The notes under the pieces were generated by a model, which saw only the letters and a list, made by a program, of their open reading frames with translations, did no database searches and was not told the origin of the DNA. The translations under genes and the position numbers were made by a program. A stretch of DNA of 49,016 nucleotides from assembly GCF_027922365.1 (NCBI RefSeq), contig NZ_BSFN01000025.1, positions 1 to 49,016 on the forward strand. The letters run 5' to 3'. Shown piece by piece: positions 25,672 to 33,976 of this stretch. Position 1 is the stretch's first letter. Every line of letters starts with the position of its first letter. This DNA comes from Pseudomonas turukhanskensis (lineage in GTDB: Bacteria; Pseudomonadota; Gammaproteobacteria; Pseudomonadales; Pseudomonadaceae).

Positions 25672-25977
25672 TTAAAGATCGCCCATCACCCGCCCGGCGA
25701 AGCCGAACACCCGGCGCCCACCTGCCAGCTCCACCAGTTCCACATCACGCGACTGCCCCGGCTCAAAGCGCACGGCGGTGCCGGCCGGAATATTCAGGCG
25801 CATGCCACGGGCCACGGCACGGTCGAAGGCGAGGGCGTCGTTGGTTTCGAAAAAGTGAAAGTGCGAGCCCACCTGAATCGGGCGGTCGCCGCTGTTGGCG
25901 ACGTTCACCGTGGCGGTGCGCCGCCCCACGTTGAGTTCGATGTCGCCGGGCTGGATCTGGTATTCACCGGGAATCAT
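25672..25977 (-). CDS. ureB: Urease beta subunit
   Basis: Structural subunit of the (alpha beta gamma)3 urease, 101 aa. Recognised from MIPGEYQIQPGDIELN, the VGSHFHFFETNDALAFDR block and GMRLNIPAGTAVRFEPGQ. The start ATG overlaps the stop of the acetyltransferase gene by four bases (ATGA), showing translational coupling in the ureD-ureA-acetyltransferase-ureB-ureC operon. Confidence 0.97.
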   Translation of the reverse strand: MIPGEYQIQPGDIELNVGRRTATVNVANSGDRPIQVGSHFHFFETNDALAFDRAVARGMRLNIPAGTAVRFEPGQSRDVELVELAGGRRVFGFAGRVMGDL

Positions 25978-26486
25978 GGCGCGCTCCTTTCAGGGGTCAG
26001 GATCAGTTGCATAAAGGTCAGGTCCAGCCAGCGTCCGAACTTGCGGCCCACCTGCGGCATCTGCCCGGTGGTGATAAAGCCCAGGCGCTCATGCAGGCGA
26101 ATCGAGGCCGCGTTGCCGCTTTCGATGGCCGCCACCATCACGTGTTTGCCACCCGCTTTGCAGCGCTCGATAAGAGCGCGCATCAGCAATGGGCCGACGC
26201 CCTTGCCGCGCTGGTCACTGCGCACATACACCGAGTGCTCGACGGTGTTGCAGAAACCGTCGAACGGCCGCCAGTCGCCATAGGAGGCGTAGCCCACCAC
26301 CGCATTGGCTTCATCGACGACCACCAGGATCGGGTAGCCCTGCTGGGCGCGGGCGGCGAACCAGGCCTCGCGGTTGGCAAGATCGACCACTGCGTCCATC
26401 CAGATGGCGGTGGTGTTGAGGACTGCGTCATTGAAGATGTCGCGGATGGCGGGCAGGTCGGCCGGGACGGCGTCGCGAATAATCAT
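25974..26486 (-). CDS. Phosphinothricin/methionine-sulfoximine-type GNAT acetyltransferase in urease operon
   Basis: N-acetyltransferase of 170 aa close to the Pat/Bar family: IRDAVPADLPAIRDIFNDAV at the N-terminus, VVGYASYGDWRPFDGF, SVYVRSDQRGKGVG (acetyl-CoA loop) and RLHERLGFITTGQMPQVGRKF at the end. It occupies the place of PA4866 between ureA and ureB in P. aeruginosa, an enzyme reported to acetylate methionine sulfoximine and sulfone (MddA). These are glutamine-synthetase inhibitors, so protection of nitrogen assimilation is a sensible inferred role. Overlaps ureB by four bases; 17 bases after ureA. Confidence 0.9.
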   Translation of the reverse strand: MIIRDAVPADLPAIRDIFNDAVLNTTAIWMDAVVDLANREAWFAARAQQGYPILVVVDEANAVVGYASYGDWRPFDGFCNTVEHSVYVRSDQRGKGVGPLLMRALIERCKAGGKHVMVAAIESGNAASIRLHERLGFITTGQMPQVGRKFGRWLDLTFMQLILTPERSAP

Positions 26487-26503
26487 GGGCTCTCTTCTTT
26501 TTC

Positions 26504-26806
26504 TCAGGCGATGGGCTGGTGCACGGTTACCAGTTTGGTGCCATCGGGAAACGTCGCTTCAATCTGGATTTCCGGAATCATTTCCGCGATGCCTTCCATC
26601 ACTTGTTCACGGGTAAGCAGGGTGGTGCCGAAATGCATCAGCTCGGCCACGGTGCGGCCATCGCGCGCGCCTTCGAGCAGCGCGGCGGAAATATAGGCCA
26701 TGGCCTCGGGGTAGTTAAGTTTCACCCCCCGCGCCAGACGGCGCTCGGCCACCAGGCCGGCGGTGAATATCAGCAGCTTGTCTTTTTCGCGTGGGCTCAG
26801 GTCCAT
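26504..26806 (-). CDS. ureA: Urease gamma subunit
   Basis: Smallest structural urease subunit, 100 aa. Characteristic blocks: MDLSPREKDKLLIFTAGLVA, GVKLNYPEAMAYISAALLEG, ARDGRTVAELM and PEIQIEATFPDGTKLVTVH. It starts three bases after the ureD stop, so the two are coupled. Combines with UreB and UreC. Confidence 0.97.
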   Translation of the reverse strand: MDLSPREKDKLLIFTAGLVAERRLARGVKLNYPEAMAYISAALLEGARDGRTVAELMHFGTTLLTREQVMEGIAEMIPEIQIEATFPDGTKLVTVHQPIA

Positions 26807-26809
26807 CGG

Positions 26810-27661
26810 TCAGGTACTCCAGATTCGCGGCGGTACGGCAGCGCGGCCCAGCAGGGCAGGGCGCAGCACACGCCAGAGGTCGATCAGCCAGGCCCGCGCA
26901 TGCAGCGCCTCGACAGCGAGGCACCGTGCAACCACCAGGCCCGGCAATTGGCTGAGGTCACCGCGCACCCGGGCATGGGGTCCGGCGCAGAGTTCGCGGC
27001 AGTGTTCGAGTAACTCGGGGGCCAGGTCGCCGGTAATCAACAACGTGGCAAACACCGGGTTGCCGGCCAGCCCAATGGGCGAGTCGAGCAGGCCGTCGCC
27101 ACCGACCACGCGTTGGCGTTCATGCCAGAGCAGCTTACCGTCGCGGCGGATATCCAGGTGGGCCTGAAAGTGGCCCTTGTCGAAGCGCTCGCCGGCAGCG
27201 GGGCGGCCGAGGGCGACCATGTCCCAGTACAGCAGGTTGGCATCGCCCTGCAGTTCGATACGGGTAGTGAGTTCGGCCTGGGCGGCGGCGTACACAATGG
27301 TTTCCTGCGGCAGCCATTCCAGGGTGGCGCCGGCTGCAACCTGTACATCGAGCTGCTGATACGCCGGGCCGGCGGCGCGGTACCACTTGGCCGCACCGGG
27401 GCTGGTGAGCTGCGCCCAAGCCTGCTCCTGCACCTGCACGCTGATATTCAAACGGTCGCCGCCAGCAATGCCGCCCGGCGGGTGCACGATGATGTGCTGA
27501 CACACCTCCGGGCCCTCGGCATACAAGTGCTTCTGCACCCGCAGCGGGCCCTGGTGGCGACGCATTACCGGGCGCGTGCTATCGCCCTGACGGGCATAGG
27601 CCAGCTCCAGCTCGGCGTACCAGTTGGGGGTGAACAGGGCAGGGGGCAACGGTGCGTTCAT
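26810..27661 (-). CDS. ureD: Urease accessory protein UreD
   Basis: Chaperone that binds apo-urease and helps nickel insertion together with UreF and UreG, 283 aa. Family blocks: YARQGDSTRPVMRRHQGPLRVQKHLYAEGPEVCQHIIVHPPGGIAGGD, then LTSPGAAKWYRA and LEWLPQETIVY. First gene of the operon. UreE, UreF and UreG are not in the window; in other pseudomonads they lie elsewhere. A sigma-54-type promoter and two NtrC-like sites lie directly upstream. Confidence 0.95.
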   Translation of the reverse strand: MNAPLPPALFTPNWYAELELAYARQGDSTRPVMRRHQGPLRVQKHLYAEGPEVCQHIIVHPPGGIAGGDRLNISVQVQEQAWAQLTSPGAAKWYRAAGPAYQQLDVQVAAGATLEWLPQETIVYAAAQAELTTRIELQGDANLLYWDMVALGRPAAGERFDKGHFQAHLDIRRDGKLLWHERQRVVGGDGLLDSPIGLAGNPVFATLLITGDLAPELLEHCRELCAGPHARVRGDLSQLPGLVVARCLAVEALHARAWLIDLWRVLRPALLGRAAVPPRIWST

Positions 27662-27696
27662 CAGCTTCTTGGTTAATTCGGACTGTTGCAGGCTAG

Positions 27697-27711
27697 AGCA
27701 ATAGCCGTGCC
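27697..27711 (-). promoter_or_regulatory. Sigma-54 promoter of the urease operon
   Basis: On the minus strand: GGCACG (27711-27706), four bases, TTGCT (27701-27697), matching the -24/-12 consensus GGCACG-N4-TTGC with the required GG-N10-GC spacing. Transcription would start about 10 bases on, giving a leader of roughly 25 bases before the ureD ATG at 27661. Nitrogen-limited control is the usual logic for urease. Confidence 0.75.
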
Positions 27712-27812
27712 TTTTGCGCCGAAGTAGTGCGATGAAAGGCTGGAGGTGGCGAGCGCGGGGAATTTGTTGGCGTATTGATCAGGTTTTTGCTGGGTCGCTG
27801 CTACAGGGCGTG

Positions 27813-27829
27813 TGCGCGCTTTTGGTGCG
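27813..27829. promoter_or_regulatory. NtrC-like binding site 1 upstream of ureD
   Basis: TGCGCG-CTTTT-GGTGCG compared with the NtrC consensus TGCACC-N5-GGTGCA (9 of 12 positions). It lies about 125-140 bases upstream of the expected start, a usual enhancer distance. Confidence 0.5.
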
Positions 27830-27841
27830 CCGCAAGGTCTA

Positions 27842-27858
27842 TGGGCTGAAATGGTGCG
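27842..27858. promoter_or_regulatory. NtrC-like binding site 2 upstream of ureD
   Basis: TGGGCT-GAAAT-GGTGCG; the right half matches the NtrC consensus at five of six positions, the left half is weak. Its centre is 29 bases from site 1, close to three helical turns, the spacing of the paired glnA enhancer sites. Confidence 0.4.
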
Positions 27859-27969
27859 TAGTGCTGCTGATGCTAATCGAGGCTGGCTCAACCACTGCTC
27901 CCAACTGGCTCTCTCGCCACGCTCGGTCTCAATCCTACAGTCAGCCCTCCACCATCAGGGGCGCCTGAC

Positions 27970-28680
27970 ATGTTGTTGATTCTGGCCTTTGCCGCCGGCC
28001 TGCTGCGCGGTTACAGCGGCTTTGGTTTTTCCATGGTGCTGGCGCTGGGCTTGCTCACTGTCAGCCCGCCGGCTCTGGCCATTCCGGTGGTGTTGCTGCT
28101 GGACCTGGTGTGCAGCGTCAGCCTCTGGCCAGGCGCGCGCAAAACCTTTGATGCCGGCGTGGGCCTGCGCTTGCTGGCCGGCATGCTGTTGGCGGTGCCG
28201 GTAGGCTCGCTGGCCTTGGCACGGTTGCCGGAACAGTGGATGGCGCCGGTGGTGGCGCTGATGTGCTTGCTGGGCGGCGTGCTGGTGCTGTTCCGTCAGC
28301 CAGTTGCGGGCCGCCCGATGGCGACGAAGTGGGCCATGCCGGCGGGCTTTGTTTCCGGCTTGGTGACGGCCATGGCGTCAGCCGGAGGACCGCCCGTCGT
28401 GGTGTATCTGCTGCGCAGTGGCCTGTCACCCGCCAGCGTGCGCGGCACCGCCATCGTATTTTTTGCCGTGAGCGATGTACTGGCCCTGGCGAGTTTGTGG
28501 TGGTTGCAGGTGCTGAGCCTGGCACACCTGCAACTGGCTGCCAGCCTGCTGGTGCCGGCGTTATTGGGCAATGTGGCAGGGCAGTTATTGTTCCGCCGCA
28601 AGCCCATGTCGTTGCACCTGTTGATTGGTGGTGTGCTGGTGTTGCTCTCGGCAGCCACGTTGGCCAAAACGCTGTTGTAG
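27970..28680 (+). CDS. TauE/SafE family sulfite/organic-acid exporter-like membrane protein
   Basis: Inner-membrane protein of 236 aa with seven to eight hydrophobic segments and the internal two-half symmetry of the TauE/SafE family; RGYSGFGFSMVLALGLL in the first half and SAGGPPVVVYLLRSGLSPASVRGTAIVFF in the second are diagnostic. Family members export sulfite, sulfoacetate or related anions; here the substrate is unknown. Divergent from ureD across about 308 bases that also hold the urease promoter and enhancer-like sites. Confidence 0.88.
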   Translation: MLLILAFAAGLLRGYSGFGFSMVLALGLLTVSPPALAIPVVLLLDLVCSVSLWPGARKTFDAGVGLRLLAGMLLAVPVGSLALARLPEQWMAPVVALMCLLGGVLVLFRQPVAGRPMATKWAMPAGFVSGLVTAMASAGGPPVVVYLLRSGLSPASVRGTAIVFFAVSDVLALASLWWLQVLSLAHLQLAASLLVPALLGNVAGQLLFRRKPMSLHLLIGGVLVLLSAATLAKTLL

Positions 28681-28701
28681 CTATCAGCAGCGCTGCATAT
28701 T

Positions 28702-28715
28702 TTTTGTATACAAAA
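28702..28715. promoter_or_regulatory. 14-bp perfect palindrome, candidate GntR-family operator
   Basis: TTTTGTATACAAAA, perfectly symmetric about GTATAC, lying in the 263 bases between the exporter and the 8-oxoguanine deaminase gene. TTGTATACAA-type sites are used by several FadR/VanR-subfamily GntR regulators. No regulator gene is adjacent. Confidence 0.5.
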
Positions 28716-28943
28716 GTCAGCGTTCCTGGTTACATTATTTGCGCGCCTACGACACCGGTAATCGCCGGTGTGTATTGCGTTGGTCTCAAGCCATGCAACA
28801 TGCCGTGCTGCTCGAACCCCCTGAGCGTCTTCTGCGAACGTCGCTCCACGTCAATCAGGCTCGCCAGAGCCCGCGTCCCAGCGACGAACTCCGCATGACC
28901 CAAACCGCTCGTTGAAATTGGCCTCCAAGGGGGAGCCTTACCC

Positions 28944-30302
28944 ATGCCCAAGACTTTATTGGTCAAGAACGCTGAACTGTTAGTGACCATGGACGGCGAA
29001 CGCCGCGAGATTCGTCGCGGTGGCCTGTATATCGAAGACAATTTGATCAAGCAGGTCGGCCCCAGCGACACGCTGCCGGCCACCGCCGATGTGGTGCTGG
29101 ACATGACCGGCAAGGTGGTCATTCCCGGCCTGGTCAATACCCACCACCATATGTACCAGAGCCTCACCCGCGTGGTGCCGGCCGCGCAGGATGGTGAGCT
29201 GTTCAACTGGCTGGAAAATCTGTACCCGATATGGGCGCGCCTGACGCCGGAAATGATCGCGGTGTCCACCCAGACCGCCATGGCCGAGCTGATTCTCTCC
29301 GGCTGCACCACCTCCAGCGACCACCTGTACATTTACCCCAACGGCTGCAAGCTGGACGACAGCATCCACGCCGCCGGCGAGATCGGCATGCGCTTTCACG
29401 CCGCCCGCGGCAGCATGAGTGTCGGCCGCAGCCAGGGCGGCCTGCCGCCAGACTCGGTGGTAGAGAAAGAAAGCGACATCCTCAAAGAATCCCAGCGCCT
29501 GATCGAGGACTACCACGACGCCAGCCATGGCTCGATGCTGCGCGTAGTCGTGGCGCCGTGCTCACCGTTTTCGGTCAGCCGTGACCTGATGCGTGAAGCC
29601 GCCGTGCTGGCGCGCCAATACGGGGTGTCGCTGCACACGCACCTGGCCGAGAACGTCAACGACATCGCCTACAGCCGCGAAAAATTCGGCATGACGCCTG
29701 CCGAATATGCCGAAGACCTCGGCTGGGTGGGGCACGATGTGTGGCACGCCCACTGTGTGCAACTCGACCAGCACGGCATCGAGCTGTTCGCCCGCACCGG
29801 TACCGGCGTTGCCCACTGTCCGTGCTCGAACATGCGCCTGGCCTCCGGCATCGCGCCAATCCGCAAAATGCGTGACCACGGCGTGCCGGTAGGGTTGGGC
29901 GTTGACGGTTCGGCCTCCAACGACGGCGCCAGCATGATCGGCGAAGTGCGCCAGGCCTTGCTGCTGCAGCGCGTGGGGTTCGGCCCGGATGCCATGACCG
30001 CCCGCGAGGCGCTGGAAATCGCCACCCTGGGCGGCGCCAAGGTGCTCAACCGCAACGACATCGGCGCCTTGGCGCCGGGCATGATCGCCGACTTCGTGGC
30101 CTTCGACATGAGCCACGTAAGTTACGCCGGCGCTCACCACGACCCGCTCGCGGCCCTGGTGTTCTGCACCCCTACCCAAGTTCATACCAGCGTGATCAAC
30201 GGCCGTGTGGTCGTTCAGGACGGTCGCATTACCACCGTCGATTTGCCGCTGGTGCTGGAACGTCATAACCAACTGGCCCGCCAACTGGTGACCGGCGAGT
30301 AA
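28944..30302 (+). CDS. 8-oxoguanine deaminase
   Basis: Metal-dependent deaminase of the amidohydrolase superfamily (ATZ/TRZ-like), 452 aa, converting 8-oxoguanine to uric acid; close in character to PA0142. Metal and active-site blocks: PGLVNTHHHMYQSLTRVVPA (H67-H69), HLAENVNDI with its metal histidine, HAHCVQLD, and GVDGSASNDGASM containing the metal aspartate. The standard C-terminal NGRVVVQDG segment is present. A strong GGGGGAG site precedes the ATG. The purine permease follows after 112 bases, so uptake and deamination of purines are probably joined, feeding the uric acid to urea pathway and the urease nearby. Confidence 0.88.
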   Translation: MPKTLLVKNAELLVTMDGERREIRRGGLYIEDNLIKQVGPSDTLPATADVVLDMTGKVVIPGLVNTHHHMYQSLTRVVPAAQDGELFNWLENLYPIWARLTPEMIAVSTQTAMAELILSGCTTSSDHLYIYPNGCKLDDSIHAAGEIGMRFHAARGSMSVGRSQGGLPPDSVVEKESDILKESQRLIEDYHDASHGSMLRVVVAPCSPFSVSRDLMREAAVLARQYGVSLHTHLAENVNDIAYSREKFGMTPAEYAEDLGWVGHDVWHAHCVQLDQHGIELFARTGTGVAHCPCSNMRLASGIAPIRKMRDHGVPVGLGVDGSASNDGASMIGEVRQALLLQRVGFGPDAMTAREALEIATLGGAKVLNRNDIGALAPGMIADFVAFDMSHVSYAGAHHDPLAALVFCTPTQVHTSVINGRVVVQDGRITTVDLPLVLERHNQLARQLVTGE

Positions 30303-30307
30303 TACCC

Positions 30308-30343
30308 CCGGCCGTTGTTCCGAGCCTTGGGTGCGGCGGCCGG
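30308..30343. other. Hairpin in deaminase-permease gap
   Basis: CCGGCCG (30308-30314) pairs with CGGCCGG (30337-30343). It lies between two genes of the same direction and has no T-run; it may partly terminate or process the transcript. Confidence 0.4.
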
Positions 30344-30414
30344 AAAACCCAGGCAACACAGAACTCATCGACTGCTGTTAGACGCATAAAAACGACAAAA
30401 GCGAGCTACCTACC

Positions 30415-31929
30415 ATGACTTCTCCTGCTACATCTCGTCCCGAAGACGAAAACCTCGGTATCGGCGCCAACCTGGCGTATGGCCTGCAACACGTTCTGAC
30501 CATGTATGGCGGCATCATTGCCGTGCCCCTTATCGTCGGTCAGGCGGCTGGCCTTGCGCCTGCCGAAATCGGCCTGCTGATTGCCGCCTCGCTGTTTGCC
30601 GGCGGCCTGGCCACGTTGCTACAGACCCTGGGTTTACCCTTCTTCGGCTGTCGCCTGCCGTTGGTTCAGGGTGTGTCGTTCTCGGGCGTTGCCACCATGA
30701 TCGCCATTCTTGGCAGCAACGGTGCGGGTGGTTTGCCTGTGGTGTTCGGTGCAGTAATTGCAGCGTCGGTGATCGGTCTGCTGATCACGCCGGTGTTCTC
30801 TCGCATCATCAAATACTTCCCACCACTGGTGAACGGCATCGTCATCACCACCATCGGCCTGACCCTGATGCCCGTCGCGGCACGCTGGGCCATGGGCGGC
30901 AACAGCCAGGCGCCGGACTTTGGCAGCGTGGCCAATATCGGCCTGGCGGCGCTCACCCTGGCCTTGGTGCTGCTGCTGAGCAAGCTGGGTAGCGCGAGCA
31001 TTTCGCGGTTGTCGATTCTGCTGTCGATCGTCATCGGCACCCTGATCGCGACCGCCACCGGCATGGCCGATTTCTCCCGTGTGCTGGAGGGGCCCATTGT
31101 TGCCCTGCCGGGTTTGCTGCACTTCGGCATGCCGCAATTTCAGCTTGCGGCCATTCTGTCGATGCTGATCGTGATAGTGGTGACCATGGTGGAAACCTCG
31201 GCCGACATTCTGGCCGTGGGCGAAATCATCGACACCAAGGTCGACTCCAAACGCCTGGGCAACGGCCTGCGCGCCGACATGATCTCCAGTGCCTTGGCGC
31301 CGCTGTTCGGCTCATTCACCCAGAGTGCGTTCGCCCAGAACGTGGGCCTGGTTGCGGTAACCGGCGTGAAGAGCCGTTACGTGGTGGCCACCGGTGGTCT
31401 GATTCTGGTGACCCTCGGCTTGTTGCCGGTAATGGGGCGCCTGGTCGCTGCCGTGCCGACTGCGGTACTCGGTGGTGCTGGCCTGGTGCTGTTCGGCACC
31501 GTTGCAGCCAGCGGCATTCGCACCCTGGCGCAGGTGGACTACCGCAACAACATGAACCTGATCATCGTCGCCACCTCGATCGGCTTCGGCATGATCCCGA
31601 TTGCGGCACCGACCTTCTACCACCAGTTCCCGAGCTGGTTCGAAACCATCTTCCACTCCGGCATCAGTTCGGCGGCGATCATGGCCATCCTGCTGAACCT
31701 GCTGTTTAACCACCTACGCGCCGGCAACTCCGATCAGCAATCGGTGTTCGTAGCCGCGAGCGACCGCACCGTGCGCTACCGCGATATTGCCTGCCTCAAC
31801 GACGGCGACTTTGTCCGCGATGGCAAGCTGTTCGACTGCGACGGCAAGGAAGTGCCGATAGTGGAGGCCGATGAACACCATGGGCCGGGTGCGACGTTGA
31901 ACCAGAAGCGTACAGAGCACGCGCACTGA
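30415..31929 (+). CDS. Nucleobase:cation symporter-2 (NCS2) purine permease
   Basis: Inner-membrane permease for xanthine, uric acid or uracil, 504 aa with about 12-14 membrane segments. Family blocks: AYGLQHVLTMYGGIIAVPLIVG, QTLGLPFFGCRLPLVQGVSF, the signature-bearing TMVETSADILAVGEIID, and the substrate-side SALAPLFGSFTQSAFAQNVGLVAVTGVKSR. A hydrophilic C-terminal tail of about 60 residues follows the last segment. Gene order suggests it imports the substrate or a relative of the substrate of the upstream deaminase. Confidence 0.9.
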   Translation: MTSPATSRPEDENLGIGANLAYGLQHVLTMYGGIIAVPLIVGQAAGLAPAEIGLLIAASLFAGGLATLLQTLGLPFFGCRLPLVQGVSFSGVATMIAILGSNGAGGLPVVFGAVIAASVIGLLITPVFSRIIKYFPPLVNGIVITTIGLTLMPVAARWAMGGNSQAPDFGSVANIGLAALTLALVLLLSKLGSASISRLSILLSIVIGTLIATATGMADFSRVLEGPIVALPGLLHFGMPQFQLAAILSMLIVIVVTMVETSADILAVGEIIDTKVDSKRLGNGLRADMISSALAPLFGSFTQSAFAQNVGLVAVTGVKSRYVVATGGLILVTLGLLPVMGRLVAAVPTAVLGGAGLVLFGTVAASGIRTLAQVDYRNNMNLIIVATSIGFGMIPIAAPTFYHQFPSWFETIFHSGISSAAIMAILLNLLFNHLRAGNSDQQSVFVAASDRTVRYRDIACLNDGDFVRDGKLFDCDGKEVPIVEADEHHGPGATLNQKRTEHAH

Positions 31930-31934
31930 TAGTC

Positions 31935-32415
31935 GGATCAACGGCCCCTCTCCCCCGGCCCCTCTCCCGCGAAGCGGGCGAGGGGTGACGTAGGGCGACG
32001 ACCTCACTTGGTCAGCCCCCTCTCCCGCTTGCGGGAGAGGGCTGGGGTGAGGGGCCGTAGATTGTGATCCACCGTTTTTGATCTACCCGCCCCTTGAGCG
32101 CAGGCCGAGCAGAGTCGTTGCGTAAGGGGTCGTAGCGGCCGGGAGCCGCGGAGAGTCCTGAGGGCCATGGATGGCCCTTCAGGACGGCCCCTGGAGCGAC
32201 GACGTAGCGAGGGGAGTCGGAGCGCAGCGTAGACCCAAGGTGGGGGCTAGACCTTTTGCTTACTTTTAGGGCGATGCTAAAAGTAAGTCGCGCGTAAGGC
32301 GCGAAACAAAACGTTCAGCGCACGCGATCAAAAAACCACCGCAATCCCAAAAGCCAACAGCTGGTGCGCAGAGCACACCCTACAAAAGCATCGTGCGTAA
32401 GCGCGAGATCACTTA
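31935..32415. repeat. Long composite intergenic repeat, copy B
   Basis: Between the convergent permease and SDR genes. It contains two CCCTCTCCCGC palindromes (31940-32055), GATCTACCCGCCCCTTGAGC (about 32080), GGCCATGGATGGCCCTTCAG and CGCGCGTAAGGCGCGAAAC (about 32289), in the same order as copies A and C. Nothing coding is visible. Confidence 0.8.
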
Positions 32416-33170
32416 TCCCGATCTACCGCAAAAGCCGACCATGCCTGCCGGCTCGGCATAATCTCCAACCGGTTGATATTGATGTGATCCGGCAGATTCG
32501 CCACATAGAAAATCTGCTCAGCAATATCTTCCGCACTCAACGGCGTAGTGGTGCCATACATGGCATCGGACGCCGCCTGATTGCCCTTGGTACGCACCAG
32601 GGTAAATTCGGTTTCAGCCATGCCCGGCGCAATGTCGGTCACCCGCACGCCGGTGGCAATCAAATCGCACCGCAGGTTGTAACTGAACTGCTTCACGAAC
32701 GCCTTGCTGGCCCCATACACATGGCCACCCGGATACGGCCATTCACCGGCCACCGAGCCGATATTGACGATGCTCGCGCCCTTGCCGGTTTCCAGCAATT
32801 TTGGCAGCACCGCGTGGGTGACGTTGACCAGCCCGGTGATATTGGTATCGATCATGGTGTGCCAGTCTTCCAGCGCCACTTTCTGCGCCGGCTCCGGGGC
32901 CAGGGCCAGGCCGGCGTTGTTGATCAGGCTGCGCACGTGGCGAAAGCCTTCCGGCAGGTCATCGACCATTTTCTGCACAGCGGCCGCATCACGTACGTCC
33001 AGCACAGCGATATGCACAGGCACCTTGGCCGCCAGCTCTTTCTGCAGCTCGATCAGGCGCTCCTCGCGGCGCCCGCTCAACACCAGCGACCAGCCCGCTT
33101 CGGCAAAACGCCGTGCTGTGGCGCGGCCAAAACCCGATGTTGCCCCTGTGATAAATACCACCTTGCTCAT
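32409..33170 (-). CDS. Short-chain dehydrogenase/reductase (YdfG-like)
   Basis: NADP-dependent oxidoreductase, 253 aa, resembling E. coli YdfG (3-hydroxy acid/serine dehydrogenase). Cofactor motif GATSGFG (9-15), NNAGLAL, catalytic serine in NIGSVAGEWPYPGG and Y-x-x-x-K in VYGASKAF; the PGMAETEF loop follows. The 36-base gap to the ABC ATPase gene suggests it is the last gene of that operon, which may mean the transported amino acid or its product is oxidised. The substrate is not shown. Confidence 0.9.
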   Translation of the reverse strand: MSKVVFITGATSGFGRATARRFAEAGWSLVLSGRREERLIELQKELAAKVPVHIAVLDVRDAAAVQKMVDDLPEGFRHVRSLINNAGLALAPEPAQKVALEDWHTMIDTNITGLVNVTHAVLPKLLETGKGASIVNIGSVAGEWPYPGGHVYGASKAFVKQFSYNLRCDLIATGVRVTDIAPGMAETEFTLVRTKGNQAASDAMYGTTTPLSAEDIAEQIFYVANLPDHININRLEIMPSRQAWSAFAVDRDK

Positions 33171-33205
33171 GTTTACCTCGTCTTCACGGCGACTTGATGG
33201 AGCGG

Positions 33206-33976
33206 TCAGTTCGACAGCTCGAGAAATTTGCGCACCCGCTCGGTTTCCGGGTTGCTGAAGAATTTGTCCGGGGCCGATTTTTCGATGATCAGGCCTTTTT
33301 CCAGAAACACCACCTGGTCGGACACAGCACGGGCGAATTCCATTTCGTGGGTGACCACGATCATGGTGTAGCCCTCGCTCGACAGATTCTTCATCACCTG
33401 CAGCACTTCACCGACCCGCTCGGGGTCCAGCGCTGAGGTGGGTTCGTCGAACAATATCACTTCCGGGCTCATGGCCAGCGCGCGGGCAATGGCCACACGC
33501 TGCTTCTGCCCGCCCGACAGGGTAAAGGGATAGGCGTCTTTGCGCTCGCTCATGCCAACCTTTTCCAGCAACTGCTCGGCGATGGCGCGGGCCTGATCCT
33601 TGGCCATGCCTTTTACGTAGATCGGCGCTTCCATTACGTTCTGGATCACCGTCAGGTGCGGCCACAGATTGAAGCCCTGGAACACCATGCCGGTCTTGGC
33701 GCGCAGGGTGGCCAGCTCTTTGTTGTTCATCTTGCGCCCGGCGGCCTCGTTCACGCCGATGCGCTCGCCGGCGATATGAATGCTGCCGCGGTCCGGTACT
33801 TCCAGCCAGTTGATGCAACGCAGCATGGTGGATTTACCCGAGCCGCTGGAACCCAGCACGCTGACCACTTCGCCTTTTTTCACTTCCAGATCGATATCGC
33901 GCAACACCTCGATATCGCCAAAGCTCTTGGACATGCGCTTGATGCTGACTGCCAGCGCAGCGTTTGAATCAGACAT
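33206..33976 (-). CDS. Polar amino acid ABC transporter ATP-binding protein
   Basis: ATPase of a GlnQ/HisP-type importer, 256 aa. Walker A LGSSGSGKST (41-50), Q-loop VFQGFNLWPHLT, signature LSGGQKQRVAIARAL, Walker B VILFDEPTSALDP and VTHEMEFAR. The start ATG overlaps the permease stop by eight bases (ATGTCTGA), preferable to a TTG six bases upstream. One of four transporter genes in a leftward operon. Confidence 0.93.
   Translation of the reverse strand: MSDSNAALAVSIKRMSKSFGDIEVLRDIDLEVKKGEVVSVLGSSGSGKSTMLRCINWLEVPDRGSIHIAGERIGVNEAAGRKMNNKELATLRAKTGMVFQGFNLWPHLTVIQNVMEAPIYVKGMAKDQARAIAEQLLEKVGMSERKDAYPFTLSGGQKQRVAIARALAMSPEVILFDEPTSALDPERVGEVLQVMKNLSSEGYTMIVVTHEMEFARAVSDQVVFLEKGLIIEKSAPDKFFSNPETERVRKFLELSN

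Noticed and set aside
27714..27968. An 84-codon frame in the ureD-exporter gap.
   Set aside because: No ribosome site, and it overlaps the sigma-54 enhancer-like sites; composition is not protein-like.
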